A stretch of 64,000 bases of DNA, taken from NCBI GenBank assembly GCA_019636385.1, contig JAHBXT010000004.1, forward strand, positions 124,001 through 188,000, read 5' to 3'. The stretch is from Pirellulaceae bacterium. Lineage in GTDB: Bacteria; Planctomycetota; Planctomycetia; Pirellulales; Pirellulaceae. The notes beneath the pieces were generated by a model that did no database searches, was not told the origin of the DNA, and saw only the letters and a program-made list of their open reading frames with translations. A program made the position numbers and the translations under genes. The stretch's first letter is position 1. Each line of letters begins with the position of its first letter. Positions 18,369 through 26,805 of the stretch are shown piece by piece.

Positions 18369-19226
18369 CTACCGAGCCTGCCAGATGGACAACGGCACGA
18401 CAGCCGAATCCAATTGGCCGACCTCCATCGCCCGTCGAGCCAACTCGTCCACCGCTTTGCAGCCCACCGGCCCTAAGTCTACTGTCCAATCGTTGACGTA
18501 CAACTGAACATGCTGCATCAACACTTGGTCATCCATCTCCTGCGCATAGCGACGCATGGTTGGCAATGCGAGTTGTGGATTCTGCCTCGCCAATCGCACA
18601 GAGTCTTCGATCGCTGCGTGCACTCGGCCTAACCTTTCATCACCCAGCGACTTATTCGCAAAGATGCCTCCCAGCGGGAGCGGACAATTGGTTTCTGTTT
18701 CCCAGCGCGTGCCCAAATCCTCGACTAAATGCAGCCCAGAAGTCTGCCATGTGAACCGCCCTTCATGTATGCAGACTCCAAAATCGGCCTCACCGCGCTG
18801 CAGCGCAGGCATGATGTCGGAAAACAGCGTCTGCTGGCTTCGAACCGTGCGAGGATAGAACAACTGAAATAGCAGCGAGGCAGTCGTATCTTCACCGGGA
18901 CACAAAACTACTTGGTGAGAACTCGTCGGCCAACTATCGGGTTGAGCCGCCAACAACAGCGGACCGACCCCGAATCCCAACGCCGAGCCACTGGGCAATA
19001 CCACGATTTTATTGGCTAACTTCAGTGCCGCAAAGTAACTGCCTTTGGCTACATCAAACTGTCCCAGTCGCAGGCCGCGATTCAGCTCTTGAATATCTAA
19101 CAACTCAATTTGGAATTCCAATCCGCGCCAATCGACCAAACGCTCCAGCAGACCGTGAAACGCAAAGGTATCATTTGGACAGGTCGATATACCAAGTTTG
19201 ATCTTCGTTGCCATTGAATTCAGCAT
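18369..19226 (-). CDS. mqnD: 1,4-dihydroxy-6-naphthoate synthase MqnD
   Basis: The 285 residues match MqnD of the futalosine menaquinone route: I-S-T-C-P-N-D-T-F-A-F-H near the N terminus, D-V-A-K-G-S-Y-F-A (about 60-70) and G-F-G-V-G-P-L. The fold is that of a periplasmic-binding-like enzyme converting cyclic dehypoxanthinyl futalosine to dihydroxynaphthoate. A second in-frame ATG at 19214 is an equally good start. mqnB lies 47 bases upstream on the same strand, so two successive pathway enzymes sit together. Confidence 0.92.
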   Translation of the reverse strand: MLNSMATKIKLGISTCPNDTFAFHGLLERLVDWRGLEFQIELLDIQELNRGLRLGQFDVAKGSYFAALKLANKIVVLPSGSALGFGVGPLLLAAQPDSWPTSSHQVVLCPGEDTTASLLFQLFYPRTVRSQQTLFSDIMPALQRGEADFGVCIHEGRFTWQTSGLHLVEDLGTRWETETNCPLPLGGIFANKSLGDERLGRVHAAIEDSVRLARQNPQLALPTMRRYAQEMDDQVLMQHVQLYVNDWTVDLGPVGCKAVDELARRAMEVGQLDSAVVPLSIWQAR

Positions 19227-19273
19227 CGCTATTGAATCTGTTCACTTCCCGCCTTCGCAGGTCGATTGTCTGA

Positions 19274-19924
19274 TTACCTCAATGAGCCGCATCCCGAACT
19301 TTCAGCCAACTGGACAGCCGCCATCATAGCTGACCGCGATTGCCATGTGTCGAATGCACGATCACCGGCGCGATTGGACAGGCCACGGATAACCCGTAGC
19401 GGAACCTTGAACTGCTGACAAACTGCGGCGACCGAATACGACTCCATGTCCTCAGCTTGGGCCGCTGGAAAATATTGGCGTTTCAGCTGCACTTCCTGGG
19501 AATTCGCCGAGGCCGCACAGACGGTCAACAATTGCCGCTGGCTGTCCGCGCAATCGCCAGTTAGGTCAATCACGTCACCGGGACAGGTTGGCCCTGAAAA
19601 CAACTCAAGCCATCCGAGTCGCTCGGCCGAAACCCAATCTGCTCCGCCACCAACTCCAATACCGTAACATGCAACCTCAGTGAATTCACAGGCGGTTCCC
19701 AACGGCAGTTGATCGTGGTAGCTACCGGCGATTCCCAACAGCCACACCTGGTGCGGCCGCAGTTGAGCGATCCAAGCGGCCGAGAAGGCAGCTGAGTGTA
19801 CCAGACCCAACCCGCATAGCTCAACCCGCGCCACACCGCGCCTCGTTAGCCGACTCAACTGAGGCTGGCATAGACTGCGTTCCATCTCGGTAGGAATCAA
19901 AATCAAATCACAGCCACGAGTCAC
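19274..19924 (-). CDS. mqnB: Futalosine hydrolase MqnB
   Basis: This 216-residue protein has the nucleoside phosphorylase/hydrolase fold: L-I-L-I-P-T-E-M-E near the start, the glycine-rich L-L-G-I-A-G-S-Y, the E-D-M-E-S-Y-S-V-A substrate motif near 170, and R-G-L-S-N-R-A-G-D. MqnB removes hypoxanthine from futalosine. The start is GTG at 19924. It follows a TerB-like gene by 12 bases and precedes mqnD, supporting a three-gene operon. Confidence 0.9.
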   Translation of the reverse strand: MTRGCDLILIPTEMERSLCQPQLSRLTRRGVARVELCGLGLVHSAAFSAAWIAQLRPHQVWLLGIAGSYHDQLPLGTACEFTEVACYGIGVGGGADWVSAERLGWLELFSGPTCPGDVIDLTGDCADSQRQLLTVCAASANSQEVQLKRQYFPAAQAEDMESYSVAAVCQQFKVPLRVIRGLSNRAGDRAFDTWQSRSAMMAAVQLAESSGCGSLR

Positions 19925-19936
19925 GACGAGCTTCTT

Positions 19937-20302
19937 TCAGGCGCTGTGCTTGGCGTCAACCGACTTGACCAGGCGATCGATCAGGGCATCCAGTTGATCT
20001 CCGTCAAAGCCCATCTTGGCGGCGGCTACCGCGAACAGCCGTTTTTCTGAATTGCTCAAGGAGCCATCAGCCGCCATCATTCGCAGCAAATCCTCCAGTA
20101 TCTGCTCTTGCTCCCCAGTAGTATTTGCCAACGTCAATTGGGCCGTGCCGGCCAACACCTCATTGATCGACTGTTGCAAATCTTGTTCGCGCATGCCAAG
20201 TTTCTTGCAACGATCAAGCAGCATCGCAATTTCTTCTGCCGAAAAACTGCCGTCGGCGGCGCTCATAATGACCAAATTTCTAAGCAAATCCAAGTTCTTC
20301 AA
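19937..20302 (-). CDS. TerB-like (tellurite-resistance fold) protein
   Basis: This 121-residue all-helical protein carries two A-A-D-G-S motifs with following acidic residues (S-A-A-D-G-S-F-S and M-A-A-D-G-S-L-S), the metal-binding-like repeats of TerB-family domains. The start is a TTG at 20302 with GGGAG seven bases upstream, a better ribosome site than any later codon. The TerB fold occurs in membrane-associated stress proteins; the role here is unknown. It heads the mqnB-mqnD run. Confidence 0.75.
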   Translation of the reverse strand: MKNLDLLRNLVIMSAADGSFSAEEIAMLLDRCKKLGMREQDLQQSINEVLAGTAQLTLANTTGEQEQILEDLLRMMAADGSLSNSEKRLFAVAAAKMGFDGDQLDALIDRLVKSVDAKHSA

Positions 20303-20436
20303 GCGACCGCTCCCTTACTTTCGTTTCACAATCGTAATCTAACCTATCGCCTCCCAAGTTCTGGCGAACATAGCAACCCTCTCGGACTGATGACCATTGT
20401 CCTTCAGTTTACAGCAAAGTGCAATGGACAAGTGAG

Positions 20437-22362
20437 CTATGCCTTCCTGATAAAATGCTCGGCATACGAACGGACCTGTTTGCCGTTGAGCACGTGAACC
20501 ATCCGCATTTGCTGTACCATGGCATCGTTGAAATGGCTCAGGGGGATATGAACCAGTTGTCGACGATAGTGGCGGGCGATGCGTCGCCAACGAGCGCCTG
20601 GAGACTTGGGGCTTAACAGGGCAATGCGACTTTCGCGAGAATGCAAACAGGCCGCCGCCAATAACCGCTCTTCCAAATCCTCTGCGTGTTGCAGACGAGG
20701 GTCGCTCCAAATATCGGCGATGGCCACTGGTGGAAACAAGAACATGGCTCCGCCATAGGTTGCCAGCGCAATTCCTGGCCCCACCATCTCTTGACCAAAA
20801 TCGGTAGCAAAAAACGCCAGCGTTGACTCATTTTGATGCTCGGCAAACCACGTGGTCCGCCACGGGTATTCGCGCGGATCGGCCGGGGTATCGAACAACA
20901 TCACTACGCAGTCCAAACTGCCAACGCTGGGCGGCAGAACTTTGACGTAGATATCGCCGTCGTACCAATGCCTGAGCGTCTCGCGAATGTCGATTCCATC
21001 TTTGATGCTGGAGGAAAACTTCTCGCTGCGAGCCAAATCGGCTCCGATGAGCGCCTGGGCGCGATCAGCGACGCGCGTGCGAAAGCTTTCGATCAACGTG
21101 TCCTCCGGTGGCCACGAACATTGTCCATAGGGATTCCAGCGAGCCAACCAGCGCTGTTTGTCTTGGAGCGCGGGTTTTTTGTTCAATTCTAATGAACGCC
21201 ATTGCAACGGTTGACCGGGTAATCGGCTGTGAGCCTTAATCCGTTCACCATCGGGCGTACGCAGCTGGTCGATGCCCATGGTGATTTCCATCAAGTCGGG
21301 CTGAGAATCGTAGGGATAGCTGCGCGCGGCCTCGATCAAATGGATGGTGTATTGGTCACCTAAAATCTGCTGCGCTGCCACGGCCATGTTGTACATGTCG
21401 GGCGACATCCGCCGCTCCATGAGTGTCAAGTTGCGGATGTATTTCAGACACTGCGACAACATCAGCGGAGTAATCCGCCGCGCGCGTTTGCCGAAATCTT
21501 GCAGATAACTGGAACGCGCCGAAAGCAACAACTGCTTGACGCCGTCAATGGTTAGATTTTCGTCTTCTTCCAACTCAGCCCGAGCGCGTTCGTACAGTCC
21601 CGTGATATAGGGCAATTCGCCAAACATGAACAGCAACGAATTCGACTGAACGGCATAGCGCGCAGGCAATTGGACTTCGTCAGCCAGCGGTGGACTGTCT
21701 TCTGGCTCGCGAAAAGCTTCGCGCAGCCAAGGCCATTCTAGAATAGAACAAACGATCACAATCCGTCGCTGGCTGCGCTCGAGTTGTTTAAGCCGGCGGG
21801 CGACATACTGCAGCCGCTGGATGACTTGCGGCTGCTGTGGCCGCTTGATGCCTGGCAAGATCGCTGTAGCAAAACGCTCCAGTGGAACTTTACGCAAGGC
21901 GTAAGCATCGGGAAGGACTGAAGATTGCGGCTGAAAAACATCGGTCTCAAGATCGCAGAATTCGATATCCCAGCGCTCACCTAAGGCCACTCGCAAAGCT
22001 GCGATGACCGGTTGGCAGGGATCCACCGGAACGTAACTCCACCAAGCCGGTTGAAGCACAGGCGATAGACCAGCTTCAGAATCGTCCTCCGACAGATCAT
22101 CATTCGGTTTGAATGACGACCACGAATTTCCGAATTGCAACGGGCGCTGGAGGACCAACGATGGAGCCGGCAGCGCCTCGACGCCCTCCAAGACACTGTA
22201 GCGATAAGAATCTGGCAAGATGACAGCCAGCAGATCGCAGCCATGCTCTAACAACCAGCGGCGAACCGCCAACGCGCAAACTCCGCTGCCATGGATGACC
22301 GGCAAGCAGGTTATGTGTTTGCCCAGGGTCAGTGGCGTAATTGGTAGAGCTGAGTGCGTCAT
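20437..22362 (-). CDS. Large uncharacterised cytosolic protein
   Basis: The 641-residue product has no signal peptide or clear membrane span. It opens with L-P-V-I-H-G-S-G-V-C-A-L-A-V-R-R-W-L-L-E-H-G, and segments such as I-V-I-V-C-S-I-L-E-W-P-W give an alternating strand/helix look. An acidic insert lies near residues 85-97 (D-D-L-S-E-D-D-S-E). I could not assign a family. It stands alone, 134 bases upstream of the TerB-like gene, and is divergent from the RNA candidate at 22668. Length and composition leave little doubt that it is coding. Confidence 0.72.
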   Translation of the reverse strand: MTHSALPITPLTLGKHITCLPVIHGSGVCALAVRRWLLEHGCDLLAVILPDSYRYSVLEGVEALPAPSLVLQRPLQFGNSWSSFKPNDDLSEDDSEAGLSPVLQPAWWSYVPVDPCQPVIAALRVALGERWDIEFCDLETDVFQPQSSVLPDAYALRKVPLERFATAILPGIKRPQQPQVIQRLQYVARRLKQLERSQRRIVIVCSILEWPWLREAFREPEDSPPLADEVQLPARYAVQSNSLLFMFGELPYITGLYERARAELEEDENLTIDGVKQLLLSARSSYLQDFGKRARRITPLMLSQCLKYIRNLTLMERRMSPDMYNMAVAAQQILGDQYTIHLIEAARSYPYDSQPDLMEITMGIDQLRTPDGERIKAHSRLPGQPLQWRSLELNKKPALQDKQRWLARWNPYGQCSWPPEDTLIESFRTRVADRAQALIGADLARSEKFSSSIKDGIDIRETLRHWYDGDIYVKVLPPSVGSLDCVVMLFDTPADPREYPWRTTWFAEHQNESTLAFFATDFGQEMVGPGIALATYGGAMFLFPPVAIADIWSDPRLQHAEDLEERLLAAACLHSRESRIALLSPKSPGARWRRIARHYRRQLVHIPLSHFNDAMVQQMRMVHVLNGKQVRSYAEHFIRKA

Positions 22363-22593
22363 GGAAGGATGTTACCATAGTGCGACACAGCGGCCATCTG
22401 AAGTCGGCTGTGACAACCAGTGCCCAGTCAAATGGCAGCTCAAGCCACACGCATATTGCCGGTGACCAAGTTCATAAAAATGCAAATTGGCGTGGCCCTG
22501 CGCCGGCGAACCACAGGCGTCAGCAACTACACGCCATTCTTGTCAAGCAGTCTACGGCAAAGTCTGTGCCAAAGAAAGTCGGTAATTTTTTGA

Positions 22594-22613
22594 GGAATCA
22601 TCGACGATTCCTG
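22594..22613 (+). other. Short hairpin upstream of the RNA candidate
   Basis: AGGAATC (22594-22600) and GATTCCT (22607-22613) form a perfect 7-bp stem with a six-base loop. It lies about 20 bases before the proposed promoter of the RNA candidate. It lacks a following T run. Confidence 0.35.
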
Positions 22614-22633
22614 GCAGGATCGGTCGATTTACC

Positions 22634-22661
22634 TTGCTGCCGGCTCGCGGTGACCTATGAT
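22634..22661 (+). promoter_or_regulatory. Promoter for the structured RNA candidate
   Basis: TTGCTG (22634-22639), a 16-base spacer and TATGAT (22656-22661) form a reasonable sigma-70-type promoter. It predicts a start near 22668, just where the first hairpin of the RNA begins. Confidence 0.5.
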
Positions 22662-22667
22662 AAACGC

Positions 22668-22873
22668 TGTAGGCGCTGAAGAGCCTACAACTCAATGAAC
22701 TTTTGGCTGTCTTTTCGGCAGAGGGACCAATTTTACGCGTTGGCCAAAATCAACCAGTGGCAAGTGCAGAAGCACGCCCGATTTTCGCCAGTCTCGCAGC
22801 GGCTCCGCTTTTTGCCGCCAACAGCCAAAGGCTCGAAAATGGCCGCTAGGATTAACCTCCTAGCGGCTTTTTT
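22668..22873 (+). ncRNA. Structured non-coding RNA, 6S-RNA-like
   Basis: Between a promoter and a strong terminator lies a rod-shaped fold. A 5' hairpin (22668-22689, TGTAGGC/GCCTACA) is followed by a closing stem of about 14 pairs with one mismatch (22697-22710 with 22821-22834, core TTTGGCTGT/ACAGCCAAA). GGCA/TGCC comes next (22717-22720 with 22813-22816), then a central open region of 20 and 22 bases (22721-22740, 22791-22812). The 3' side of that region can form a small hairpin (AGCG/CGCT, 22798-22809). An upper stem of TGGC/GCCA and AAAATC/GATTTT (22741-22751 with 22780-22790) leads to a GTGC-AGAA-GCAC tip. A long rod with a central bubble and ~180-206 nt length is the 6S RNA plan. Identity as 6S is inference. 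Confidence 0.6.
22842..22873 (+). terminator. Intrinsic terminator of the RNA candidate
   Basis: A perfect 10-bp stem (GCCGCTAGGA, 22842-22851, with TCCTAGCGGC, 22858-22867) with a six-base loop is followed directly by six T. The T run is only on the plus strand, so it ends a plus-strand transcript. It stops five bases before the stop codon of the convergent pyrC-like gene. Confidence 0.88.
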
Positions 22874-22877
22874 CATT

Positions 22878-24203
22878 TCACTGCCGACAGAATTTGCGTT
22901 GGCCATCAACCCAAGCCATCTCGACTCGGCCATACAACGACTGTCCGTTCAGCGGCGTATTGTGGCTGAGTGAATAGAAGTGGTTGGTGTCAACCGTCCA
23001 CTGCGCATCGGGATCAATTAAGACTACGTCGGCTGCACTTCCGACTTGCAATGTTCCGGCTGGAATTCCCAACACCGCCGCTGGCTTGATGGTCAGCGCT
23101 TCAATAGCCCGGCACCAATCTAGTTTTCCGGGACGAATCAGATAGGTAATCACTTGGGCCAGCGCGGTATCCAGCGTGGACATGCCGAATGGCACAGCGG
23201 ACAACTCCTGCATCTTCTTTTCCAGAGCTTTGGGCTGATGACCTGAAGTCAAGACATCGATCGTGCCATCGGCCAGTGCTTCCCAGCAGGCCTCCAAATG
23301 CTCCTGACTCCGCAGCGGTGGACTGACTTTCAAATTGGCGTCGAACGATCGCATCATTTGATCGTCGAAACACAAATTCGCAATTCGTATCCCGGCACTG
23401 ACTCCACTGTCACGCGACTTGCTGCGACGAACCAGTTCTACACTGCCCGCCGTCGATATACTGCTCAAATGCAACCGCCCTCCAGTGGCTTCCAGGAGTC
23501 GCAAATCGCGGGCAGTGGCCAAGTCCTCGGCTTCGGCTGGCATCGGCGCCAGGGCCAGCACCAATTGCGTTAGGCCTTCATGCATCAGCCCACCGCGAGT
23601 CAACCCAGGAATTTCTGGCCGATCTAAGAGACAGCGATCGAACATCAGACAATACTCAAGCGCTCGGCGGAGCAAGGCTGCGCTGCTGAGCGGCGAAGGG
23701 TCATCGCTGAGGGCTACAGCTCCAGCTTCCACCAGCGAGCCGATCTCCGCCAACTCCTCCCCTGCCCGGCCCTTGCTCACACAGCCAATCACATGCACTC
23801 GACAGCGATCCGCCTTGACCGCCTTTTGCCGAATGAATTCAACTGCCGTAGCGGTATCGATGGGGGGATCGGTATTAGCGGCACAAGCGATCGACGTGAA
23901 GCCACCGGCCAGTGCGGCGCGTGTTACCGACTGGATGGTCTCGTCTTCCTCATTGCCGGGTTCGCCAATTTCGGTCGACAAGTCGATCAATCCCGGTGCG
24001 ACGATCCAGCCGCGTGCATCGACCTGCTGTGCGCCGGCTGGAACTGATTCATCGGTTGGATCAATGGCCGCTACAACGCCTTGATGAATCAGCAATCGAC
24101 CGACGCGATCCAATCCGCTTACTGGGCAAATCAATCGGCCATGGTCAATCAACCAACTGCTGATTCGAGGCTCGCGCTGGGTGTCTGTCTGAGGATCAGG
24201 CAT
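22878..24203 (-). CDS. pyrC: Dihydroorotase-like protein lacking metal ligands (PyrC' type)
   Basis: The 441-residue product from the ATG at 24203 has the class I dihydroorotase frame (P-G-L-I-D-L near 70, H-L-S-S-I-S-T mid-protein, I-K-P-A-A-V-L-G late). However, the H-x-H metal site is replaced by L-S-T-E-I-G-E-P-G, the later metal-His region reads L-C-F-D-D-Q, and the catalytic D-H-A-P-H is S-G-H-Q-P-K. It is therefore probably inactive, like the PyrC' subunit that supports PyrB in Pseudomonas. GGAGG precedes this ATG by six bases; the adjacent ATG at 24206 overlaps the pyrB stop. Confidence 0.9.
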   Translation of the reverse strand: MPDPQTDTQREPRISSWLIDHGRLICPVSGLDRVGRLLIHQGVVAAIDPTDESVPAGAQQVDARGWIVAPGLIDLSTEIGEPGNEEDETIQSVTRAALAGGFTSIACAANTDPPIDTATAVEFIRQKAVKADRCRVHVIGCVSKGRAGEELAEIGSLVEAGAVALSDDPSPLSSAALLRRALEYCLMFDRCLLDRPEIPGLTRGGLMHEGLTQLVLALAPMPAEAEDLATARDLRLLEATGGRLHLSSISTAGSVELVRRSKSRDSGVSAGIRIANLCFDDQMMRSFDANLKVSPPLRSQEHLEACWEALADGTIDVLTSGHQPKALEKKMQELSAVPFGMSTLDTALAQVITYLIRPGKLDWCRAIEALTIKPAAVLGIPAGTLQVGSAADVVLIDPDAQWTVDTNHFYSLSHNTPLNGQSLYGRVEMAWVDGQRKFCRQ

Positions 24204-25204
24204 CATGTGCCTCCCCGTGCTGTGCGGCCATCGACAGCCTGTCTGACTGACTGACCCAATAGCAACCATAGCGCAGCCATGCGGATGGCGATGCCGTTGG
24301 TCACTTGTTGCAGAATGACCGAATGTGGACCATCGGCGACATCGGGAGCGATCTCCACGCCGCGATTGATCGGCCCAGGTGCCATAATCAAAATATCAGG
24401 CTTGCTGCGCTTCATGCGTTCGGAGTTCATGGCATACAGTAACGCATATTCTCTGACCGACGGAAAAGGCCGCGTGTCTTGTCGCTCGAATTGAATTCGC
24501 AGCAAATTCAACACGTCGCAGCGCGGCAAAATTGCGTCCAAATTGTGAGCCACTTCAACGCCAAACGTTTCCCATTTCTTGGACACCAGAGTCGCTGGAC
24601 CACAGACGATCACTCGAGCGCCTAGTTTCAGCAATCCCCAGATGTTCGAGCGGGCGGTACGGCTATGCGCGATATCGCCGACCAGAGCCACGGTTAAGCC
24701 GTCCAAACTTCCACGCTGCTGGCGAATCGTCAGGATGTCTAATAACCCCTGCGTGGGATGCTCGTGGGACCCGTCGCCTGCGTTGACCACGCAACAACTG
24801 AGATGCTGTGCCAACAAATGGGAGGTACCTGGCGTAGCATGGCGCGTCACCACCGCGTCCACGCCCATGGCCTCGATCGTTTTGGCGGTGTCAATGTATG
24901 TCTCACCCTTAGAAACGCTAGAGCCACTGGACGAGAACTCGATTGTATCGGCCCCTAGTCTCTTGGCGGCCAAAGAAAAACTATTTCGCGTACGCGTGCT
25001 GTTTTCGTAAAACAGATTGGCGATCGTTCTGCCAGACAGGAGCGACAGCTTTTGACCCGCCGCCGCATGAGCTTGGCTGAGCTGCTCGGCGGTGTCCAGC
25101 ACCGTCACGATCTCCTGAGCCGACAAGCTTTCCAAATCCAGCAAATGCCGACGCTGCCAGTGCTCTGGGTAACGTGGAAGCGGCACAGTGGTGCAAGGAG
25201 ACAT
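24203..25204 (-). CDS. pyrB: Aspartate carbamoyltransferase catalytic subunit PyrB
   Basis: This 333-residue protein shows the carbamoyl-phosphate site S-T-R-T-R-N-S-F, the H-P-T-Q-G-L-L-D motif, and the C-terminal Q-V-x-N-G-I-A-I-R-M-A. It joins carbamoyl phosphate and aspartate in pyrimidine synthesis. The ATG at 25204 is used; a TTG 11 codons upstream would give a longer form. Its end overlaps the start of the pyrC-like gene, implying translational coupling and probably a joint complex. ispH lies 120 bases upstream on the same strand. Confidence 0.94.
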   Translation of the reverse strand: MSPCTTVPLPRYPEHWQRRHLLDLESLSAQEIVTVLDTAEQLSQAHAAAGQKLSLLSGRTIANLFYENSTRTRNSFSLAAKRLGADTIEFSSSGSSVSKGETYIDTAKTIEAMGVDAVVTRHATPGTSHLLAQHLSCCVVNAGDGSHEHPTQGLLDILTIRQQRGSLDGLTVALVGDIAHSRTARSNIWGLLKLGARVIVCGPATLVSKKWETFGVEVAHNLDAILPRCDVLNLLRIQFERQDTRPFPSVREYALLYAMNSERMKRSKPDILIMAPGPINRGVEIAPDVADGPHSVILQQVTNGIAIRMAALWLLLGQSVRQAVDGRTARGGT

Positions 25205-25324
25205 GCCAGGTCGCAGATCGGTTGGCTTACGAGTCAAAAGGTCTTCACGCAGTGCTGGGTGTCAGGCGTCGCGTGTCAGCGAATCATGCTCAAACAGTTC
25301 GGCAGCTATTGTACGTCAAACCAC

Positions 25325-26278
25325 TCATGTCTGCGAGGTGCCGCTGGCCTGAGCGTAACCCCGCAGTGGCTTGGGCAGCGGAAAGTAAACATCTTCACTG
25401 CGCACGGATTGCTCGCTTAGGCTAGCGCTAAACTCTCGCTGCAACCAAGCAATTGTCGCCTGCACAACCGACTCCGGAGCGCTGGCTCCAGCCGTAATCA
25501 ACACGCAATCGGACGGGCGGAACCATGCGCGCTGCAGGTCGTCGGGGCCGTCGATCAAATACGCAGGCTGGCCACGATCCTGGGCCAGCTCGCGCAGACG
25601 CTGACTGTTGCTGCTATTCTGGCTGCCCAGCACCAGCACGACATCGGCCTGCTGGCTGAGGAGGCGAACTGCCTCCTGTCGATTCTGCGTGGCGTAACAA
25701 ATGTCGTCCTTAGGAGGACTGGCAATCCAAGGAAAGCGGCTGCGCAGTCGAGCAATAACTCGATTGGCATCGTCCACACTGAGAGTTGTTTGAGTCAAAT
25801 AGGCCAGCTTGGTTGTTGGTGCAAAGTCCAATCGGTCGACGTCGTGCTCGTCCTCGACCAGCACGATGGCCTGAGGTGCTTCACCCATCGTACCAATGAC
25901 TTCATCATGCCCTTCATGACCAATCAGAATGATGTTGTATCCCTGCTTGGCGTACTTGATGGCTTCCAAATGGACCTTTGTGACCAGCGGGCAGGTAGCG
26001 TCGATGGCCGTCAGCCGCCGCTGCTTGGCCATGTCGCGGATTTGCGGCGAGACACCGTGAGCAGAGAACAAAACGGTGGCCCCCTCGGGTACTTGATCTA
26101 ACGAATCCACAAAAATGGCGCCTTTGGACTGAAATCGACGGACCACGTACTGGTTGTGGACGATCTCGTGGTAAACGTAGATCGGACCTGGCAGCTGTTG
26201 GATGGCTATCTCCAAGCTGGTGACCGCCATGTGGACCCCGGCACAGAAGCCTCGGGGTGCCGCCAGAATGATTTCCAT
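25325..26278 (-). CDS. ispH: 4-hydroxy-3-methylbut-2-enyl diphosphate reductase IspH
   Basis: The 317 residues contain the three cysteines that bind the [4Fe-4S] cluster (G-F-C-A-G, D-A-T-C-P-L-V, I-C-Y-A-T-Q-N-R-Q). The conserved H-E-G-H-D-E-V-I-G-T and a C-terminal S-A-P-E region are also present. It makes IPP and DMAPP in the last step of the MEP isoprenoid pathway. The start is ATG at 26278; GTG just before it is possible. The N terminus overlaps the possible plus-strand gene at 26268. Confidence 0.95.
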   Translation of the reverse strand: MEIILAAPRGFCAGVHMAVTSLEIAIQQLPGPIYVYHEIVHNQYVVRRFQSKGAIFVDSLDQVPEGATVLFSAHGVSPQIRDMAKQRRLTAIDATCPLVTKVHLEAIKYAKQGYNIILIGHEGHDEVIGTMGEAPQAIVLVEDEHDVDRLDFAPTTKLAYLTQTTLSVDDANRVIARLRSRFPWIASPPKDDICYATQNRQEAVRLLSQQADVVLVLGSQNSSNSQRLRELAQDRGQPAYLIDGPDDLQRAWFRPSDCVLITAGASAPESVVQATIAWLQREFSASLSEQSVRSEDVYFPLPKPLRGYAQASGTSQT

Positions 26279-26540
26279 CACCTATTCCGGCTACTGGCCG
26301 GCTCCATTGAGTTTCCGCTTGAAATGGAAGTCTCCGCTGGGTAATCCAGGTGGCATTCTTCTCGCGCCTGTCACTGATCTCGTTATCGGAAGCGGTCGAG
26401 CCCGCGATCCGGCTTTAGAATTGCTCAAAAAAGCCTGGACAACCTTGGAAGCCTATCTTAGCCGCTTGGGCGAGCAAGTGAATCCGAATTGCCGACCACT
26501 TGAGCATTTAACCGCGTGGGCAGCACCCTCTGGCAATTGA
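26268..26540 (+). CDS. Possible small protein, unknown function
   Basis: A 90-codon frame starts at an ATG inside the first codons of the divergent ispH gene and has protein-like composition. It includes a Gly/Pro turn (L-G-N-P-G-G-I-L-L-A-P-V-T-D), an amphipathic helix (D-P-A-L-E-L-L-K-K-A-W) and L-E-A-Y-L-S-R-L-G. No family is recognised and no clear ribosome site is seen. The rest of the gap up to 26805 holds only a small hairpin (26575-26598). Confidence 0.38.
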   Translation: MISITYSGYWPAPLSFRLKWKSPLGNPGGILLAPVTDLVIGSGRARDPALELLKKAWTTLEAYLSRLGEQVNPNCRPLEHLTAWAAPSGN

Positions 26541-26574
26541 TTCAGTCAGCCGCACTTGGGCTCCATCTAGCCAC

Positions 26575-26598
26575 TGTCGTAGGAACATTGGTACGACA
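26575..26598. repeat. Short hairpin in the hppA upstream gap
   Basis: TGTCGTA (26575-26581) and TACGACA (26592-26598) form a perfect 7-bp stem. The flanking CGACAGCCACTA resembles sequence at 6349-6360, so it may belong to a dispersed intergenic element. Confidence 0.35.
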
Positions 26599-26805
26599 GC
26601 CACTATACCTGCATATATCGCGTTGGACGATGGGGCGGCAAAACCCGTTCGACCCACCCCTAAGGTAGGCGATACGCCACAAAAGCTGTTTTGAGGAATT
26701 TTATTGACCACACGACTACTCAAACCAGGGGTGGCTGTGTATGCTAGCCAGCTCGTAAAGCCAACTTTTCACAATCACCCTAACCGATACTGAATTTTAA
26801 TCGCC

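Noticed and set aside
22668..22873. tmRNA, RNase P RNA or SRP RNA as identity of the structured RNA
   Set aside because: I could not find the tRNA-like end and tag frame of tmRNA, the conserved RNase P core motifs, or the SRP tetraloop and asymmetric loop.
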